From Sinorhizobium shofinae (GTDB taxonomy: Bacteria; Pseudomonadota; Alphaproteobacteria; Rhizobiales; Rhizobiaceae): a stretch of 52,991 nt of DNA. Positions 26,061 to 34,848 of this stretch are shown here, one piece after another. The notes under the pieces were generated by a model. It had not been told where the DNA came from, did no database searches, and was given only the letters and a program-made list of their open reading frames with translations. Position 1 is the first letter of the stretch. Every line of letters starts with the position of its first letter. Both the position numbers and the translations under genes were made by a program. The stretch is from positions 1 to 52,991 of the forward strand of contig MBFK01000108.1 in the NCBI GenBank assembly GCA_001704765.1. Reading direction: 5' to 3'.

Positions 26061-27581
26061 GTGAAGTTTGTTTTGGGAGTTGACATCGGCACGACCGCCA
26101 TCAAGGCAGCGGTCTTTGACGAGCGGGGTGCCGAAAGGGGAAGCAATTCGTGCGAATACCAATTGCTCACCCCCTTTTCAGGGGCCGTGGAACTGAACGC
26201 GCAGTCGTACGTGGACGCGTTCAAATCAGCGGTCTCCGCAGCCATCAGTGCCGCCAAGGTTTCAAAAGACGACATTGTGTCGCTGGGCATCTCCGCTCAG
26301 GGTGAAACCCTGTTCTTGCTCGACGAGCATGGGGAGCCATTGCGACCTGCCATCGTGTGGATGGATACCCGGGCAAACGACGAGGCTAGCTGGATCGAGG
26401 AACAGCTCGGCCGCGAGGTCGTGCACAAGACGACGGGCCAAGTCGGCATGAACGCGATCTGGCCGGCAGCCAAGGTGTTGTGGGTGAAGAAGCATGAACC
26501 CGATGTATTTGCAAGGACCGCGAAGTTCCTGCTTATCGAGGACTATTTCATCTTTCTCCTTACGGGACGATTTGTTTCGGAGGACTCCCTGCTTTGCTCC
26601 ACCATGTACTGGGACATCAACACACGGCGGTACTGGCCGGCGATGCTCGAACTGCTCGGCGTGGAGGAGGCGCAGCTTCCGGAGATCATGCCGCCAGGGA
26701 CAGCGATAGGGAAGCCAGGGGCCGGGGCCGCGGCCGAGTTCGGGCTGTCTCCGGACACGTTGATCTGCCTTGGAGCCCTGGACCAGGCCTGCGGGGCCAT
26801 TGGAGTAGGAAATGTACGCCCCGGTATTTTCTCGGAAAGCACTGGCGCGGCGTTGGCTTCGGTGGCGATGACCGACCACCCCCTGATCGATCCGGCGGGG
26901 CAGATGCCATGTTTCGCCAGCGGCATCCCGGGACTCTATATGGTTCATGCCTATTCCACCGGAGGCATGGCGATCCGTTGGTTCCGAGATGCCTTCTGGG
27001 CTGCGGAGTTGGAAAGAGAGCGAACGGGAGAAGCGAACGTCTATTCGCTTATCGACCAGGCCGTAGAGAGCGTTGCTCCCGGTGCCGAGGGACTCCTTGT
27101 ATTGCCGCACCTGCAGGGATCCGGGCCGCCCGACACTAATGCCAAGGCGAAAGGCGTGTTCCTCAACGTGACGTTGGCTCATTCGAGAGCCCATTTCGCG
27201 CGCGCGATCATGGAGGGCGTCACCATGGTGCTACTGAGAATGATCGAGGGAACACGGGCTCTCGGAGTGGACGTGGGAGAGGTGCGGTCGCTGAGCGGCG
27301 GTGCAAAAAGCCGGACTTGGTGCCAAATCAAGTCCAACGCATCAGGTCTGCCAGTCCGCACGATGAAAACGACCGACATCGCTGCATGCCTGGGGGCGGC
27401 GATCGTGGCCGGGGTGGCAGCAGGCGTGTGGGATTCCGTTGCAGAGACGGCAACCGCTTTCGCGGAATACGACCTTGAGTTCGAACCGGACGGCTCGCTG
27501 AAGCCCCTCTATGACGAGATGCTAACAGAATACAAATCCTTGACCAGGGAACTCGAGCCCTCGTTCGAACGAGCAGCGTAG
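26061..27581 (+). CDS. FGGY-family carbohydrate kinase (xylulokinase-like)
   Basis: A 506-residue FGGY kinase. The N-terminal ATPase-fold phosphate loop is VLGVDIGTTAIKAAVFD. The catalytic-base Asp is probably the one in CLGALDQACGAIGVGN (about residue 240). The C-terminal FGGY signature is VRSLSGGAKSRTWCQIKSNA followed by LPVRTMKTTDIAACLGAAI. Family members phosphorylate pentuloses, polyols or related compounds with ATP. The GTG start at 26061 has GGAGGAA upstream. The substrate is not readable. The neighbours (phosphate-type TIM barrel, cupin, proline-racemase-like protein) do not match a xylose, ribitol or glycerol operon I know, so a sugar name would be a guess. Confidence 0.9.
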   Translation: MKFVLGVDIGTTAIKAAVFDERGAERGSNSCEYQLLTPFSGAVELNAQSYVDAFKSAVSAAISAAKVSKDDIVSLGISAQGETLFLLDEHGEPLRPAIVWMDTRANDEASWIEEQLGREVVHKTTGQVGMNAIWPAAKVLWVKKHEPDVFARTAKFLLIEDYFIFLLTGRFVSEDSLLCSTMYWDINTRRYWPAMLELLGVEEAQLPEIMPPGTAIGKPGAGAAAEFGLSPDTLICLGALDQACGAIGVGNVRPGIFSESTGAALASVAMTDHPLIDPAGQMPCFASGIPGLYMVHAYSTGGMAIRWFRDAFWAAELERERTGEANVYSLIDQAVESVAPGAEGLLVLPHLQGSGPPDTNAKAKGVFLNVTLAHSRAHFARAIMEGVTMVLLRMIEGTRALGVDVGEVRSLSGGAKSRTWCQIKSNASGLPVRTMKTTDIAACLGAAIVAGVAAGVWDSVAETATAFAEYDLEFEPDGSLKPLYDEMLTEYKSLTRELEPSFERAA

Positions 27582-27817
27582 CCTCGCAAACGGGTGGCCG
27601 CCGGAACTTGGAAAGATCGCGCGGCTATCCGTTCAGCGCATGCACCCTGCGACACTGAGATCGGTTGATTTGGCGGGACGTGTGCCCTGCCATACCATTC
27701 GCGACCAGCTCTAAATCGAGCTCTTCGCTCGTCCGACCGACACACTACTGGCATTGGCAGGCCGTCCGTCTGGGGACAACCCCGGCTGACCAACCTGACC
27801 TTTGACGAGGAGAAGAC

Positions 27818-28870
27818 ATGGGATTCAAGAGAACTATCCACGCTGTCGACACGCACTCAGGCATACCAATGCGGGTCATCACAGGGGGCATTCCGCACAT
27901 CCCCGGAGCTTCAACCTACGAGAAAATGAAATGGCTGGAACAAAACGACGACGGGTTGCGGAAACTGGTGTTGCGCGAACCCCGCGGGTACCCGCCGCAC
28001 TGCTGCAACATCATTGTGCCGCCAAGTCACCCCGAGGCGGACGCAGGGTATATCATCTTGGAGCAGATCGAATATCCCATGATGTCCGGAGGCAACACGA
28101 TCTCGGTTGCGACCGTGTTGCTGGAAATGGGCCTGCTTCCAATGAAGGAGCCCATCACGGAGTTGGTGCTTGAGGCACCCGCAGGGCTCATCAGAATCAA
28201 AGCCGAATGCCAGAACGGAAAGGTCAAGAGCGTCACTTTCAAGAACGTGCCGGCATTTGCAGCTCACCTTGATGCCACCATCGACGTTCCGCATCTGGGA
28301 AAGGTGACCGTCGATGTCGGATGGGGCGGAATGTTTTACGTGATTACCGACATAGGCCAATTCAAAGACTTGAAGCTAATCCCGGAGCACGGAAAGGAGA
28401 TCGCCCGTATTTCTTCGATGATCCGGCAAGCAGCGAGCGAGCAACTCCCCGTGGCGCATCCTGATTATCCGGGCGTCGGCATCACCGTTTCCCAAATGTC
28501 AGGCCCGACCGATAACTCAAACGCGGACTGGAAAAATGCAGTGACCATGGGCACGGGTGATTTTTTATGGGACGACCCGGCGACATGGACAGGAGCGCTC
28601 GACCGCTGCCCGAGTGGCACTGGCACCTCTGCCAAGATGGCGGTTCTGCACGCGAAGGGCAAACTGCCGCTCAATCAAGACTTTCGCCACGAGAGCATAG
28701 TGGGCATCGTCTACACTGGACGGCTTGTTGAAGAGACGACCGTAGCAAATGCCCGCGCGGTTGTTCCGACAATCAGTGGCACTAGCTGGATCTTTGGCCT
28801 CAATACGCTCGTCCTTGACCACGATGATCCGTTTCCTGAAGGCTTCACGATCGGGGACATTTGGGCTTAG
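27818..28870 (+). CDS. Proline-racemase-family protein with Ser/Ser in place of the catalytic cysteines
   Basis: A 350-residue member of the proline racemase / hydroxyproline epimerase / 3-hydroxyproline dehydratase family (AVDTHSGIPMRVITGGIP at the N-terminus). The usual first catalytic motif MCGHG is MSGGN here (Ser90), and the usual second motif DRSPCGTGT is DRCPSGTGT (Ser266), with a Cys at 264. Racemases and epimerases need Cys/Cys. The 3-hydroxyproline dehydratase type has Cys/Thr, and Ser/Cys forms are known. A Ser/Ser pair argues against racemisation and points to a dehydratase or another reaction on a different substrate. RBS GAGGAG precedes the ATG. The 236-base gap after the kinase gene leaves open whether it has its own promoter. 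Confidence 0.88.
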   Translation: MGFKRTIHAVDTHSGIPMRVITGGIPHIPGASTYEKMKWLEQNDDGLRKLVLREPRGYPPHCCNIIVPPSHPEADAGYIILEQIEYPMMSGGNTISVATVLLEMGLLPMKEPITELVLEAPAGLIRIKAECQNGKVKSVTFKNVPAFAAHLDATIDVPHLGKVTVDVGWGGMFYVITDIGQFKDLKLIPEHGKEIARISSMIRQAASEQLPVAHPDYPGVGITVSQMSGPTDNSNADWKNAVTMGTGDFLWDDPATWTGALDRCPSGTGTSAKMAVLHAKGKLPLNQDFRHESIVGIVYTGRLVEETTVANARAVVPTISGTSWIFGLNTLVLDHDDPFPEGFTIGDIWA

Positions 28871-29043
28871 ACCTGCCCAGCTTTATTCACCATTGAAATC
28901 ACTCGAAGAGCCCGATCCCACCAAGCCGCAAGCGGCGCCAAATCGACAGAGGAGTGGCAGGCATCGCGCTCCTTTGAAACTGTCAGGACACGCAGAGGAC
29001 ATGGCCGAGGAAGGGCTGAAACGTCTCGAGGCTCCTCCCGTGA

Positions 29044-31068
29044 TCATGCCAAACTCGCGTCAGGCCTTGACCGTTTGCGCCTGCTTGAGCGGAACGATTT
29101 CACATCGATTTCGTAAGCCCTGATCTTCCGGTAAAGGGTGCTGCGCGAGATGTCGTGCTTAGTCGCCAACGTGGTAAGATTTCCGTTGCAGCTCTCCAAA
29201 GCAGTCAGCAGCCATTTGCGGAAGTTCTCGTCCAGCGACTCGCACTCGCTCGACAAATGCTCGCGGAGTTCCGGGTCGACGCCCCCTTTGACTGAATGTG
29301 GAAGGTGACGTCGGGTGAGAACGTCCTCGTCGCAGAGGATGAGCGCCGTCTCGCAGGCGTGTTCGAGCTCTCGGACATTTCCCTGCCAGTGGTGGTGCAA
29401 CATCGGCTCAAGCCAACCGGACGAAATCTTGACCTCACGGTTCTGGGCCTTCGAGAGTGTCTTGACGAAGTATTTTATCAGTAACTCAGTGTCTCCGTCA
29501 CGCTCACGAAGCGGCGGAATCATTATTTCCACGCTGTTGAGCCGATAGAGCAAGTCTTCCCTGAACATGCGAAGTTTAACGAGTTCGTGCAGGTTCACAT
29601 TGTTGGCAGATATGACGTTGACATTGACAGGCACCGGGACTTTTCCGCCGATGCGCGTTATTTCGTTTTGCTGAAGCGCTCGCAGAAGCTTGCCTTGAGC
29701 TTCCATCGGCAGGCTGCCGATTTCATCGAGGAACAGGGTCCCGTTTTGAGCGAGTTCGAACTTTCCGACCGCGCCGTTCTTGCTAGCGCCGGTGAACGAG
29801 CCCGAAACGTAGCCAAACAATTCCGCTTCGATGAGATCGCGCGGAATCGACGCGCACGAGATGGCGACAAACGGCTGGGCGCGTCGCGGTCCGGCATTGT
29901 GGATGCCCTGGGCGAAGAGCTCCTTCCCCGTGCCGCTCTCGCCTGTGATGAGAACGCGGGTGGCCTTCTTGGCGATCTTCTTCGCCAGTTGCACGCAGTT
30001 TTTCAGTTGAGGCGATTCCCCCTGAATGTCTTCGAGGCGATAGTAGGCGCGGTTTCCCCCGACCTGTGTGATGCCCTGGACGATCTGCTTCTCCGAAGCC
30101 AGGAACAACGTCATGCCGACGATCGCCCGATCGGCATCCTGAAGCGGAAGAGCCCTGCAAAGCCACTTGGCCGTGTTCCTGTTCTTCAGCGTGACTGAGA
30201 CGCTGTTCTTCTTGTTGGTGTCGACCTGATAGGAAATGTCTCTGAGACTCGCATCGTCGAAGAACTCGGCGATGTTTCTTCCCGCGAGTTCGGCCGAGGA
30301 GGAATCCAGTAGATCTTCCGCCGCGCGGTTGACGTAGGTGATGACCCTCTCGTTGTTGAGGGCGATAAGTGCGTCGGGAAGCGTCTCGCAAATGGAGTAC
30401 ACCATAGAACTCAAGTAGTTTCTCGCTTCGTAGAGGTGCTTTCTCTGCAGCTGCGAGCTTATGTTGTTGGCGGCAGCCGTCACCATCGACAGCGTCTTGT
30501 TGCTGTAGTTGCTCAGCGAAGACGCCAGCGACACGCATGCCACTACCTCTCCGGTGTAGTCGACGATGGGAGCGGCATAGCAAAGCGAATTGTGGAAGAC
30601 CTCGAGGTAATGCTCGCTGCCGCAGAGCGACACGGGCTTACCTTCTTGAAGCGCGAGCGTAGTCGCACGGGCGCTGAAGAATTTCTGATCGCAATATACC
30701 CCTGGCTGATTGTAGTAATTTTCTTGGACGCTCAGACTGTCCAGATCCCCCGTCACCCATAGGATCACGCCTTCTCGTGATGTCAGCATCACGATGAACT
30801 GAGCGCCGCTCGTCGAAAATAGGATCATATCCAAGACCGGCTTGGCGATTTCGACGAGTTCCGAATATCGCTCCCTGAGCGCATCAAACTCGTCGTCCGG
30901 CAGGATGAGGGCTTCCAGCACTTGACGGGGGTTCACTTGGTTGTCGCGGCAGGTGCTCCACGCACGATACACGTAGTCGGGAAGCGATTGCGGATTGACG
31001 GGTTTTCCGCTGATAAACTGCTCCCACATCTGTTTGGTGTGGACTGTCCGGATGTCCCCCAGGATCAT
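29044..31068 (-). CDS. Sigma-54-dependent transcriptional activator (AcoR/DhaR-like)
   Basis: About 674 residues. An N-terminal GAF-like sensor region is followed by a PAS domain (about LPDALIALNNERVITYVNRA), an AAA+ domain with Walker A GESGTGKE and Walker B GTLFLDEIGSLP, and a FIS-type helix-turn-helix (NLTTLATKHDISRSTLYRKI). The sigma-54 contact loop is GSFTGA, a Ala-to-Ser variant of GAFTGA. I chose the ATG at 31068 (GGGAAG upstream). The longer frame to 31203 needs a TTG. No receiver domain is present, so a small ligand is the probable signal. It lies between two operons with sigma-54 promoters and almost certainly drives both, probably on sensing the compound they degrade. Confidence 0.93.
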   Translation of the reverse strand: MILGDIRTVHTKQMWEQFISGKPVNPQSLPDYVYRAWSTCRDNQVNPRQVLEALILPDDEFDALRERYSELVEIAKPVLDMILFSTSGAQFIVMLTSREGVILWVTGDLDSLSVQENYYNQPGVYCDQKFFSARATTLALQEGKPVSLCGSEHYLEVFHNSLCYAAPIVDYTGEVVACVSLASSLSNYSNKTLSMVTAAANNISSQLQRKHLYEARNYLSSMVYSICETLPDALIALNNERVITYVNRAAEDLLDSSSAELAGRNIAEFFDDASLRDISYQVDTNKKNSVSVTLKNRNTAKWLCRALPLQDADRAIVGMTLFLASEKQIVQGITQVGGNRAYYRLEDIQGESPQLKNCVQLAKKIAKKATRVLITGESGTGKELFAQGIHNAGPRRAQPFVAISCASIPRDLIEAELFGYVSGSFTGASKNGAVGKFELAQNGTLFLDEIGSLPMEAQGKLLRALQQNEITRIGGKVPVPVNVNVISANNVNLHELVKLRMFREDLLYRLNSVEIMIPPLRERDGDTELLIKYFVKTLSKAQNREVKISSGWLEPMLHHHWQGNVRELEHACETALILCDEDVLTRRHLPHSVKGGVDPELREHLSSECESLDENFRKWLLTALESCNGNLTTLATKHDISRSTLYRKIRAYEIDVKSFRSSRRKRSRPDASLA

Positions 31069-31156
31069 CGTTCTTCCCTTTCCCACGAGAACGCGCCGAG
31101 CGACTTCTACAAGTCGTGGCTCTGCAGCGTTATCACCAGCTCTCAGCGCCGATTTT

Positions 31157-31171
31157 GTGTCACAGAGACAC
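31157..31171. promoter_or_regulatory. Palindrome GTGTC-N5-GACAC in the divergent control region
   Basis: A perfect 5-base inverted repeat with a 5-base spacer lies between the activator gene and the second sigma-54 promoter, about 205 bases upstream of that promoter. It overlaps a GACACGTT (31167-31174) resembling the TGACACGTTT motif. It is a candidate enhancer site or autoregulatory site of the activator. Confidence 0.45.
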
Positions 31172-31192
31172 GTTGCATAACCTGTGCTCTCG

Positions 31193-31202
31193 AAACGTGT
31201 CA
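31193..31202 (-). promoter_or_regulatory. Putative activator-binding motif upstream of sigma-54 promoter 2
   Basis: On the minus strand this reads TGACACGTTT, identical to 24726-24735. It lies about 170 bases upstream of the sigma-54 promoter at 31374. Occurrence of the same ten bases upstream of both sigma-54 promoters supports a shared activator. Confidence 0.4.
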
Positions 31203-31373
31203 ATTTTATACGTTATCAGCTTCCGACAGCCGATTCCACAAAATATCCCGACTGAAGAAACGTCGCATTTTATCACGTTTTACATGCATATCGCGGCCGG
31301 TGCAACATTGAAATCATTTGTTTTTTTAGATTTCGCTCAGGTGAAACAGTGGAAACTTTGCGGATTTTCGAAC

Positions 31374-31389
31374 TGGCACGGAACCTGCA
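31374..31389 (+). promoter_or_regulatory. Sigma-54 (-24/-12) promoter of the DapA-like/transporter operon
   Basis: TGGCACGGAACCTGCA matches TGGCACG-N4-TTGCA except for C instead of the first T of the -12 box. The GG and GC doublets are correctly spaced. It lies 60 bases upstream of the ATG at 31449. Confidence 0.88.
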
Positions 31390-31448
31390 TTGAGTGGGGG
31401 CCGAGTTTGATGAAGCAATTTCGGCCGAGCGAAAAGGGATGAGAAAAA

Positions 31449-32333
31449 ATGAGCGAGCTTCGTGGTGTTTTCACGGTTGTGGCGACCCCGTTCAAGGAAG
31501 ACGGCAGCATCGATTATGCGGCGTTCGGAAACAATCTGGATTACTACGCCGACAAGGGTGGCTACGGCGTGATCGTGGCAGGCACTCTCGGCGAGTACAG
31601 CGCGATGTCGATCGAGGAACGCAAGGCGCTCTTCGAGTTCGCCTCCAAACGGCTGAATGGGCGTTGCCCCCTGATGGCGGGAACGATAGCCACAACCACC
31701 GACAAAGTGATCGAGTTGACGAAACACGTAGGCGACAACGGCGGTGTGGGCGTCCTGCTGCTTTCGCATCCCGGGCTCGGCCTCAACTCCGAGGAACTGT
31801 TCACATATTACAGCGATGTCGCGAACAGCACCGACGTAAAGATCATGCTGTACAACAACCCCGGCAGCAACGGCATCGACATGCCGTTCGACTTGGTCAG
31901 CAAGCTGAGTGACCATCCCAACATCGTCGCGATCAAGGAATCCTCGAACGACGTGAAGCGCATTTCGAGAATTGTGGACGAGTTGGACGGCCGCTTGGCG
32001 CCCGTCTGCGGTTATGAGGACATGTATTACGAGGCGTTCAACGCGGGTGCCCGCGGCTGGGTATGCCTCGGCGGCAATATCGCCCCGCGGATGGTCCGCG
32101 ACCTCCTCGAACTCGTGGAAAGCGGCAAGACCGAGACGGCGCGCGAACTGTCGAAGAACTATCGCCCGTTGGCGCGGTATTTCGAAAGCACTTCGAAGTT
32201 CATCCAGGCCACGAAGTACGCCATGGACAGGATCGGCCTTCAGGGCGGCTTCTGCCGCCGGCCTCGTCTGCCACTCTCGCAGGCCGAGAAGTCCCAAATC
32301 GACGCGATCATGGAGAAGACCAACCTCTACTGA
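31449..32333 (+). CDS. DapA-family (N-acetylneuraminate lyase/dihydrodipicolinate synthase) lyase
   Basis: A 294-residue class I aldolase-superfamily protein. The catalytic elements are GTLGEYSAMS near residue 45, the tyrosine in KIMLYNNPGSNG and the Schiff-base lysine in NIVAIKESSNDVK. Family members split or form C-C bonds on 2-keto acids, or deaminate 1-pyrroline-4-hydroxy-2-carboxylate in hydroxyproline breakdown. The presence of a proline-racemase-family gene and a DAO-type oxidase in the same regulon makes a related proline-like pathway possible, but the specificity is unproven. It is the first gene of the second sigma-54 unit and lies 70 bases before the DAO gene. RBS AAGGGATGAG. Confidence 0.9.
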   Translation: MSELRGVFTVVATPFKEDGSIDYAAFGNNLDYYADKGGYGVIVAGTLGEYSAMSIEERKALFEFASKRLNGRCPLMAGTIATTTDKVIELTKHVGDNGGVGVLLLSHPGLGLNSEELFTYYSDVANSTDVKIMLYNNPGSNGIDMPFDLVSKLSDHPNIVAIKESSNDVKRISRIVDELDGRLAPVCGYEDMYYEAFNAGARGWVCLGGNIAPRMVRDLLELVESGKTETARELSKNYRPLARYFESTSKFIQATKYAMDRIGLQGGFCRRPRLPLSQAEKSQIDAIMEKTNLY

Positions 32334-32403
32334 GGCCGAGGGCGGAGCGCGGCCGTCCCGCGCTCCCGGCCCGTCGAACCGGTAGAACTGGGAGAATTCG
32401 ACC

Positions 32404-33732
32404 ATGAAAGAAGTTAGCCGTTTTCCCGCACCCGTCGGTGATCTGGGCTGGTTCAGCACCGCAGCGAACAAAGAGCATGTCTTTTCCGACCCCGCCGCGC
32501 TTGCGACGGACTACGACTTCGTCGTGGTTGGCGCGGGTTTCGGCGGAGTAAACGCTGCGTTCCGACTGGCCGAGAACCGTCCCGATGCGTCGATCGCGTT
32601 GTTGGACGCGCTCCCTGTCGGCATGGGGGATAGCGGACGGAACGCCGGATTCATGATCGACGTTCCGCACGTTACGGTCGGCGATCCCAAGGCAGATCTC
32701 GAGCATCACAAATGGCGTTGCCGGTTGAATACGATCGTCATCAACCGAATGCGAGAAATAAAGAACAGGCACAACCTCCAGGTCGACTGGCGTGAATCCG
32801 GCAAACATTTGGCCGCGCGCGAAAAGCGGTTCCTTCCGAATCTCGACAACCTCGCTCGGTTTCTAGACACGATCGGAAAGGACAGCCGTACGTTCGAGAG
32901 GGCGGAGCTCGCCGAGACGCTCGGCACCGACTATTACGTTCGATCACTGTTCACTCCAGGAACGGTCCTGATCAACCCCGCCGAAGTCGTGCGGGGCTTG
33001 GCCTCCGCCCTCCCGCGCAATGTGCAGGTATTCGAGAGAACACCGGTTCTTCAGGTCCTTGAGGGTGCGACCCCGTCGGTCCGCTTGGTGAACGGAAAAA
33101 CCCTGCGCGCCGGCAAAGTCATCCTGACCGTCAGCGCTTTCATCAACCATTTCGGTATCCCGCAGTCGGGCCGCCTTTATGGAGTCAACAGTTTCGGGGC
33201 GTTCACGCGTGAACTGAACGACAAGGAACTCGCGAATTTCAGAAACATCGAGCCTTGGGGGTGCACCGCGGCCCATGCCGCCGGCACCACCGTCCGGTAT
33301 ACCGCGTCAAAGCGGATATTCGTCAGGAATGGCTTCTCCTTCTCGACCCACCAATGCACCACACCTGAACGCGTCCACGACGCGCGCGGAAAGTTGCGAC
33401 GGGCGTTCGTAGCAAGGTTCCCGAGCCTTGAACACGTCAATTTCGAATACGTCTACGGCGGCATGATCCCGCTAACGCTCAACACGCAATCGTTGTTTGG
33501 CGAAGTCGCCCGCAACGTCTTCGCGGGCACAGTTGGAGACGGCCTTGGCCTCACGCGAAGCAGCATGCTCGGCCTGTACCTGGCCGACATGGTCTGCGGG
33601 ATCGACAGCGAGGAACTGCGGTACCTGTCCAGCACGAATGCCCCAAGCTGGTGTCCTCCCGAGCCCTTTCGAACGATAGGCGCGAACGTTCGGCTCGCGT
33701 GGGATGAGTACCAGGCGGGAGGGGAGATCTGA
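32404..33732 (+). CDS. FAD-dependent oxidoreductase (DAO family)
   Basis: A 442-residue DAO-type flavoprotein. The FAD motif is FVVVGAGFGGVNAAFRLAEN (residues ~40-60), after a ~38-residue N-terminal extension. A second conserved element, GTVGDGLGLTRSSMLGLYLA, lies near residue 380, the typical C-terminal FAD contact. GMGDSGRNAGFMIDVPHV fits the family's second glycine-rich segment. Such enzymes oxidise amines, N-methyl groups or D-amino acids. It follows the DapA-family gene in the same sigma-54 unit and precedes a betaine-type importer, so an N-methylated or cyclic amino acid is a plausible substrate. No ribosome binding site is strong (GAGAATTC). Confidence 0.9.
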   Translation: MKEVSRFPAPVGDLGWFSTAANKEHVFSDPAALATDYDFVVVGAGFGGVNAAFRLAENRPDASIALLDALPVGMGDSGRNAGFMIDVPHVTVGDPKADLEHHKWRCRLNTIVINRMREIKNRHNLQVDWRESGKHLAAREKRFLPNLDNLARFLDTIGKDSRTFERAELAETLGTDYYVRSLFTPGTVLINPAEVVRGLASALPRNVQVFERTPVLQVLEGATPSVRLVNGKTLRAGKVILTVSAFINHFGIPQSGRLYGVNSFGAFTRELNDKELANFRNIEPWGCTAAHAAGTTVRYTASKRIFVRNGFSFSTHQCTTPERVHDARGKLRRAFVARFPSLEHVNFEYVYGGMIPLTLNTQSLFGEVARNVFAGTVGDGLGLTRSSMLGLYLADMVCGIDSEELRYLSSTNAPSWCPPEPFRTIGANVRLAWDEYQAGGEI

Positions 33733-33734
33733 TG

Positions 33735-33757
33735 CCGACGCGGGCGCGCGGCGTCGG
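33735..33757 (+). terminator. GC-rich hairpin after the DAO gene
   Basis: CCGACGC and GCGTCGG form a 7-bp stem with a 9-base loop just after the DAO stop codon. No T-run follows, so it is more likely a processing or attenuation hairpin than a full terminator. Confidence 0.4.
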
Positions 33758-33933
33758 GAAATTTCGGTTTGGCGAGCGGGGAGCTCGCCCAAGTCGGCGC
33801 AGTTGCTGAGAGTCTCCTGCACGCCTTCAGAGGGACAGGCAGGCCTCATCGGCCGGGAGAGCGGAGGAGGAGTGACAACAAGAGAAAGCGTGAAAGTTCA
33901 ATCAACTCATCATGACAGGAAAAGGGAACAACA

Positions 33934-34785
33934 ATGAAAGCCATCGTGAAGATATTCACCGCCGTCGCTTTGATGCTCATGAGCTTCGTGGCGGCTCGGG
34001 CCGAAGAGAACGTCATCAAAGTGGGGAGCCTTTCTTGGGAAGACCAGATGGCGATCTCGCTTCCAACCGCGAAATTCCTTGAGAAGCAGGGCTTCAAGGT
34101 TGAATTCACCAAATTTTCCGAGTGGGGTATTGCGTTCGGCGCGCTCCAGAAAGGCGATGTGGACATTCTCCTGTCGAGCGTCGACTACATGACCTCGGAT
34201 TACTGGAACAAGTTCAATAGCCGCCTCGAAAAGGTATCGATCGCGTCATATGGCGTCGTGCAGGGATTGGTGGTGCCTTCCTATGTTCCGATCGACTCAG
34301 TCGATCAGTTGAATACCATCGCCGACCAGGTCGATGGGAAGATCATCGGCATTGAACCCGGCTCAGGTCTGATGCGCGAAGCCAACAACGCGCTCACGGA
34401 CTATGACCTGAAGTATCAGATCATCGACGGCAGCACCGCGGCGATGGTCGCACAGCTCAAGTCGTCCCTGGAGCGCAAGGAGCCGATCGTCACGATGCTC
34501 TGGACGCCGTCGTGGATGGTGCAGGAGTTCGACGTCAAGTTCCTCAAGGACCCGAAGGGCTCATTCGCTCCTCCGCAGGCCTACTATTGGATCGCCAAGA
34601 AGGGCTTCTCAGAAAAGAACCCCCGCGCTCGTGAATCTCTCGCGACTATCTATGTGCCGCTCCAAGACAATATCGAGATGAACGCAGAAATGAACAAGGG
34701 CAAAACGATCGAGCAGGCGGTCGACGCTTGGTGGGAAAAGAACCAGGCGCTGGTCGAAAAATGGTCGGTGATGTCGTCTCAATAG
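33934..34785 (+). CDS. Betaine-type ABC transporter substrate-binding protein (OpuAC family)
   Basis: A 283-residue periplasmic binding protein. A Sec signal peptide (IVKIFTAVALMLMSFVAARA) is followed by the OpuAC domain with the conserved segments KVGSLSWEDQMAISLPTAKF and GKIIGIEPGSGLM, and WTPSWMVQEFD, whose aromatic residues commonly form the quaternary-ammonium cage. It captures a betaine-like solute for the ATPase and two permeases that follow. A strong hairpin follows the gene, as is usual after binding-protein genes, which raises their expression relative to the membrane parts. Choline, glycine betaine, proline betaine or a related amine are all possible. Confidence 0.92.
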   Translation: MKAIVKIFTAVALMLMSFVAARAEENVIKVGSLSWEDQMAISLPTAKFLEKQGFKVEFTKFSEWGIAFGALQKGDVDILLSSVDYMTSDYWNKFNSRLEKVSIASYGVVQGLVVPSYVPIDSVDQLNTIADQVDGKIIGIEPGSGLMREANNALTDYDLKYQIIDGSTAAMVAQLKSSLERKEPIVTMLWTPSWMVQEFDVKFLKDPKGSFAPPQAYYWIAKKGFSEKNPRARESLATIYVPLQDNIEMNAEMNKGKTIEQAVDAWWEKNQALVEKWSVMSSQ

Positions 34786-34798
34786 TCTTCAACTACGT

Positions 34799-34823
34799 CG
34801 GTGCCCGGTTCGGCCGGGCACCG
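34799..34823 (+). terminator. Strong hairpin between binding-protein and ATPase genes
   Basis: CGGTGCCCGG and CCGGGCACCG form a perfect 10-bp stem with the loop TTCGG. No T-run follows. It is most likely an mRNA-stabilising or attenuating hairpin that gives more binding protein than transporter subunits. Confidence 0.7.
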
Positions 34824-34848
34824 CTCTCAGCCATTCTAGGGAGGCGTC

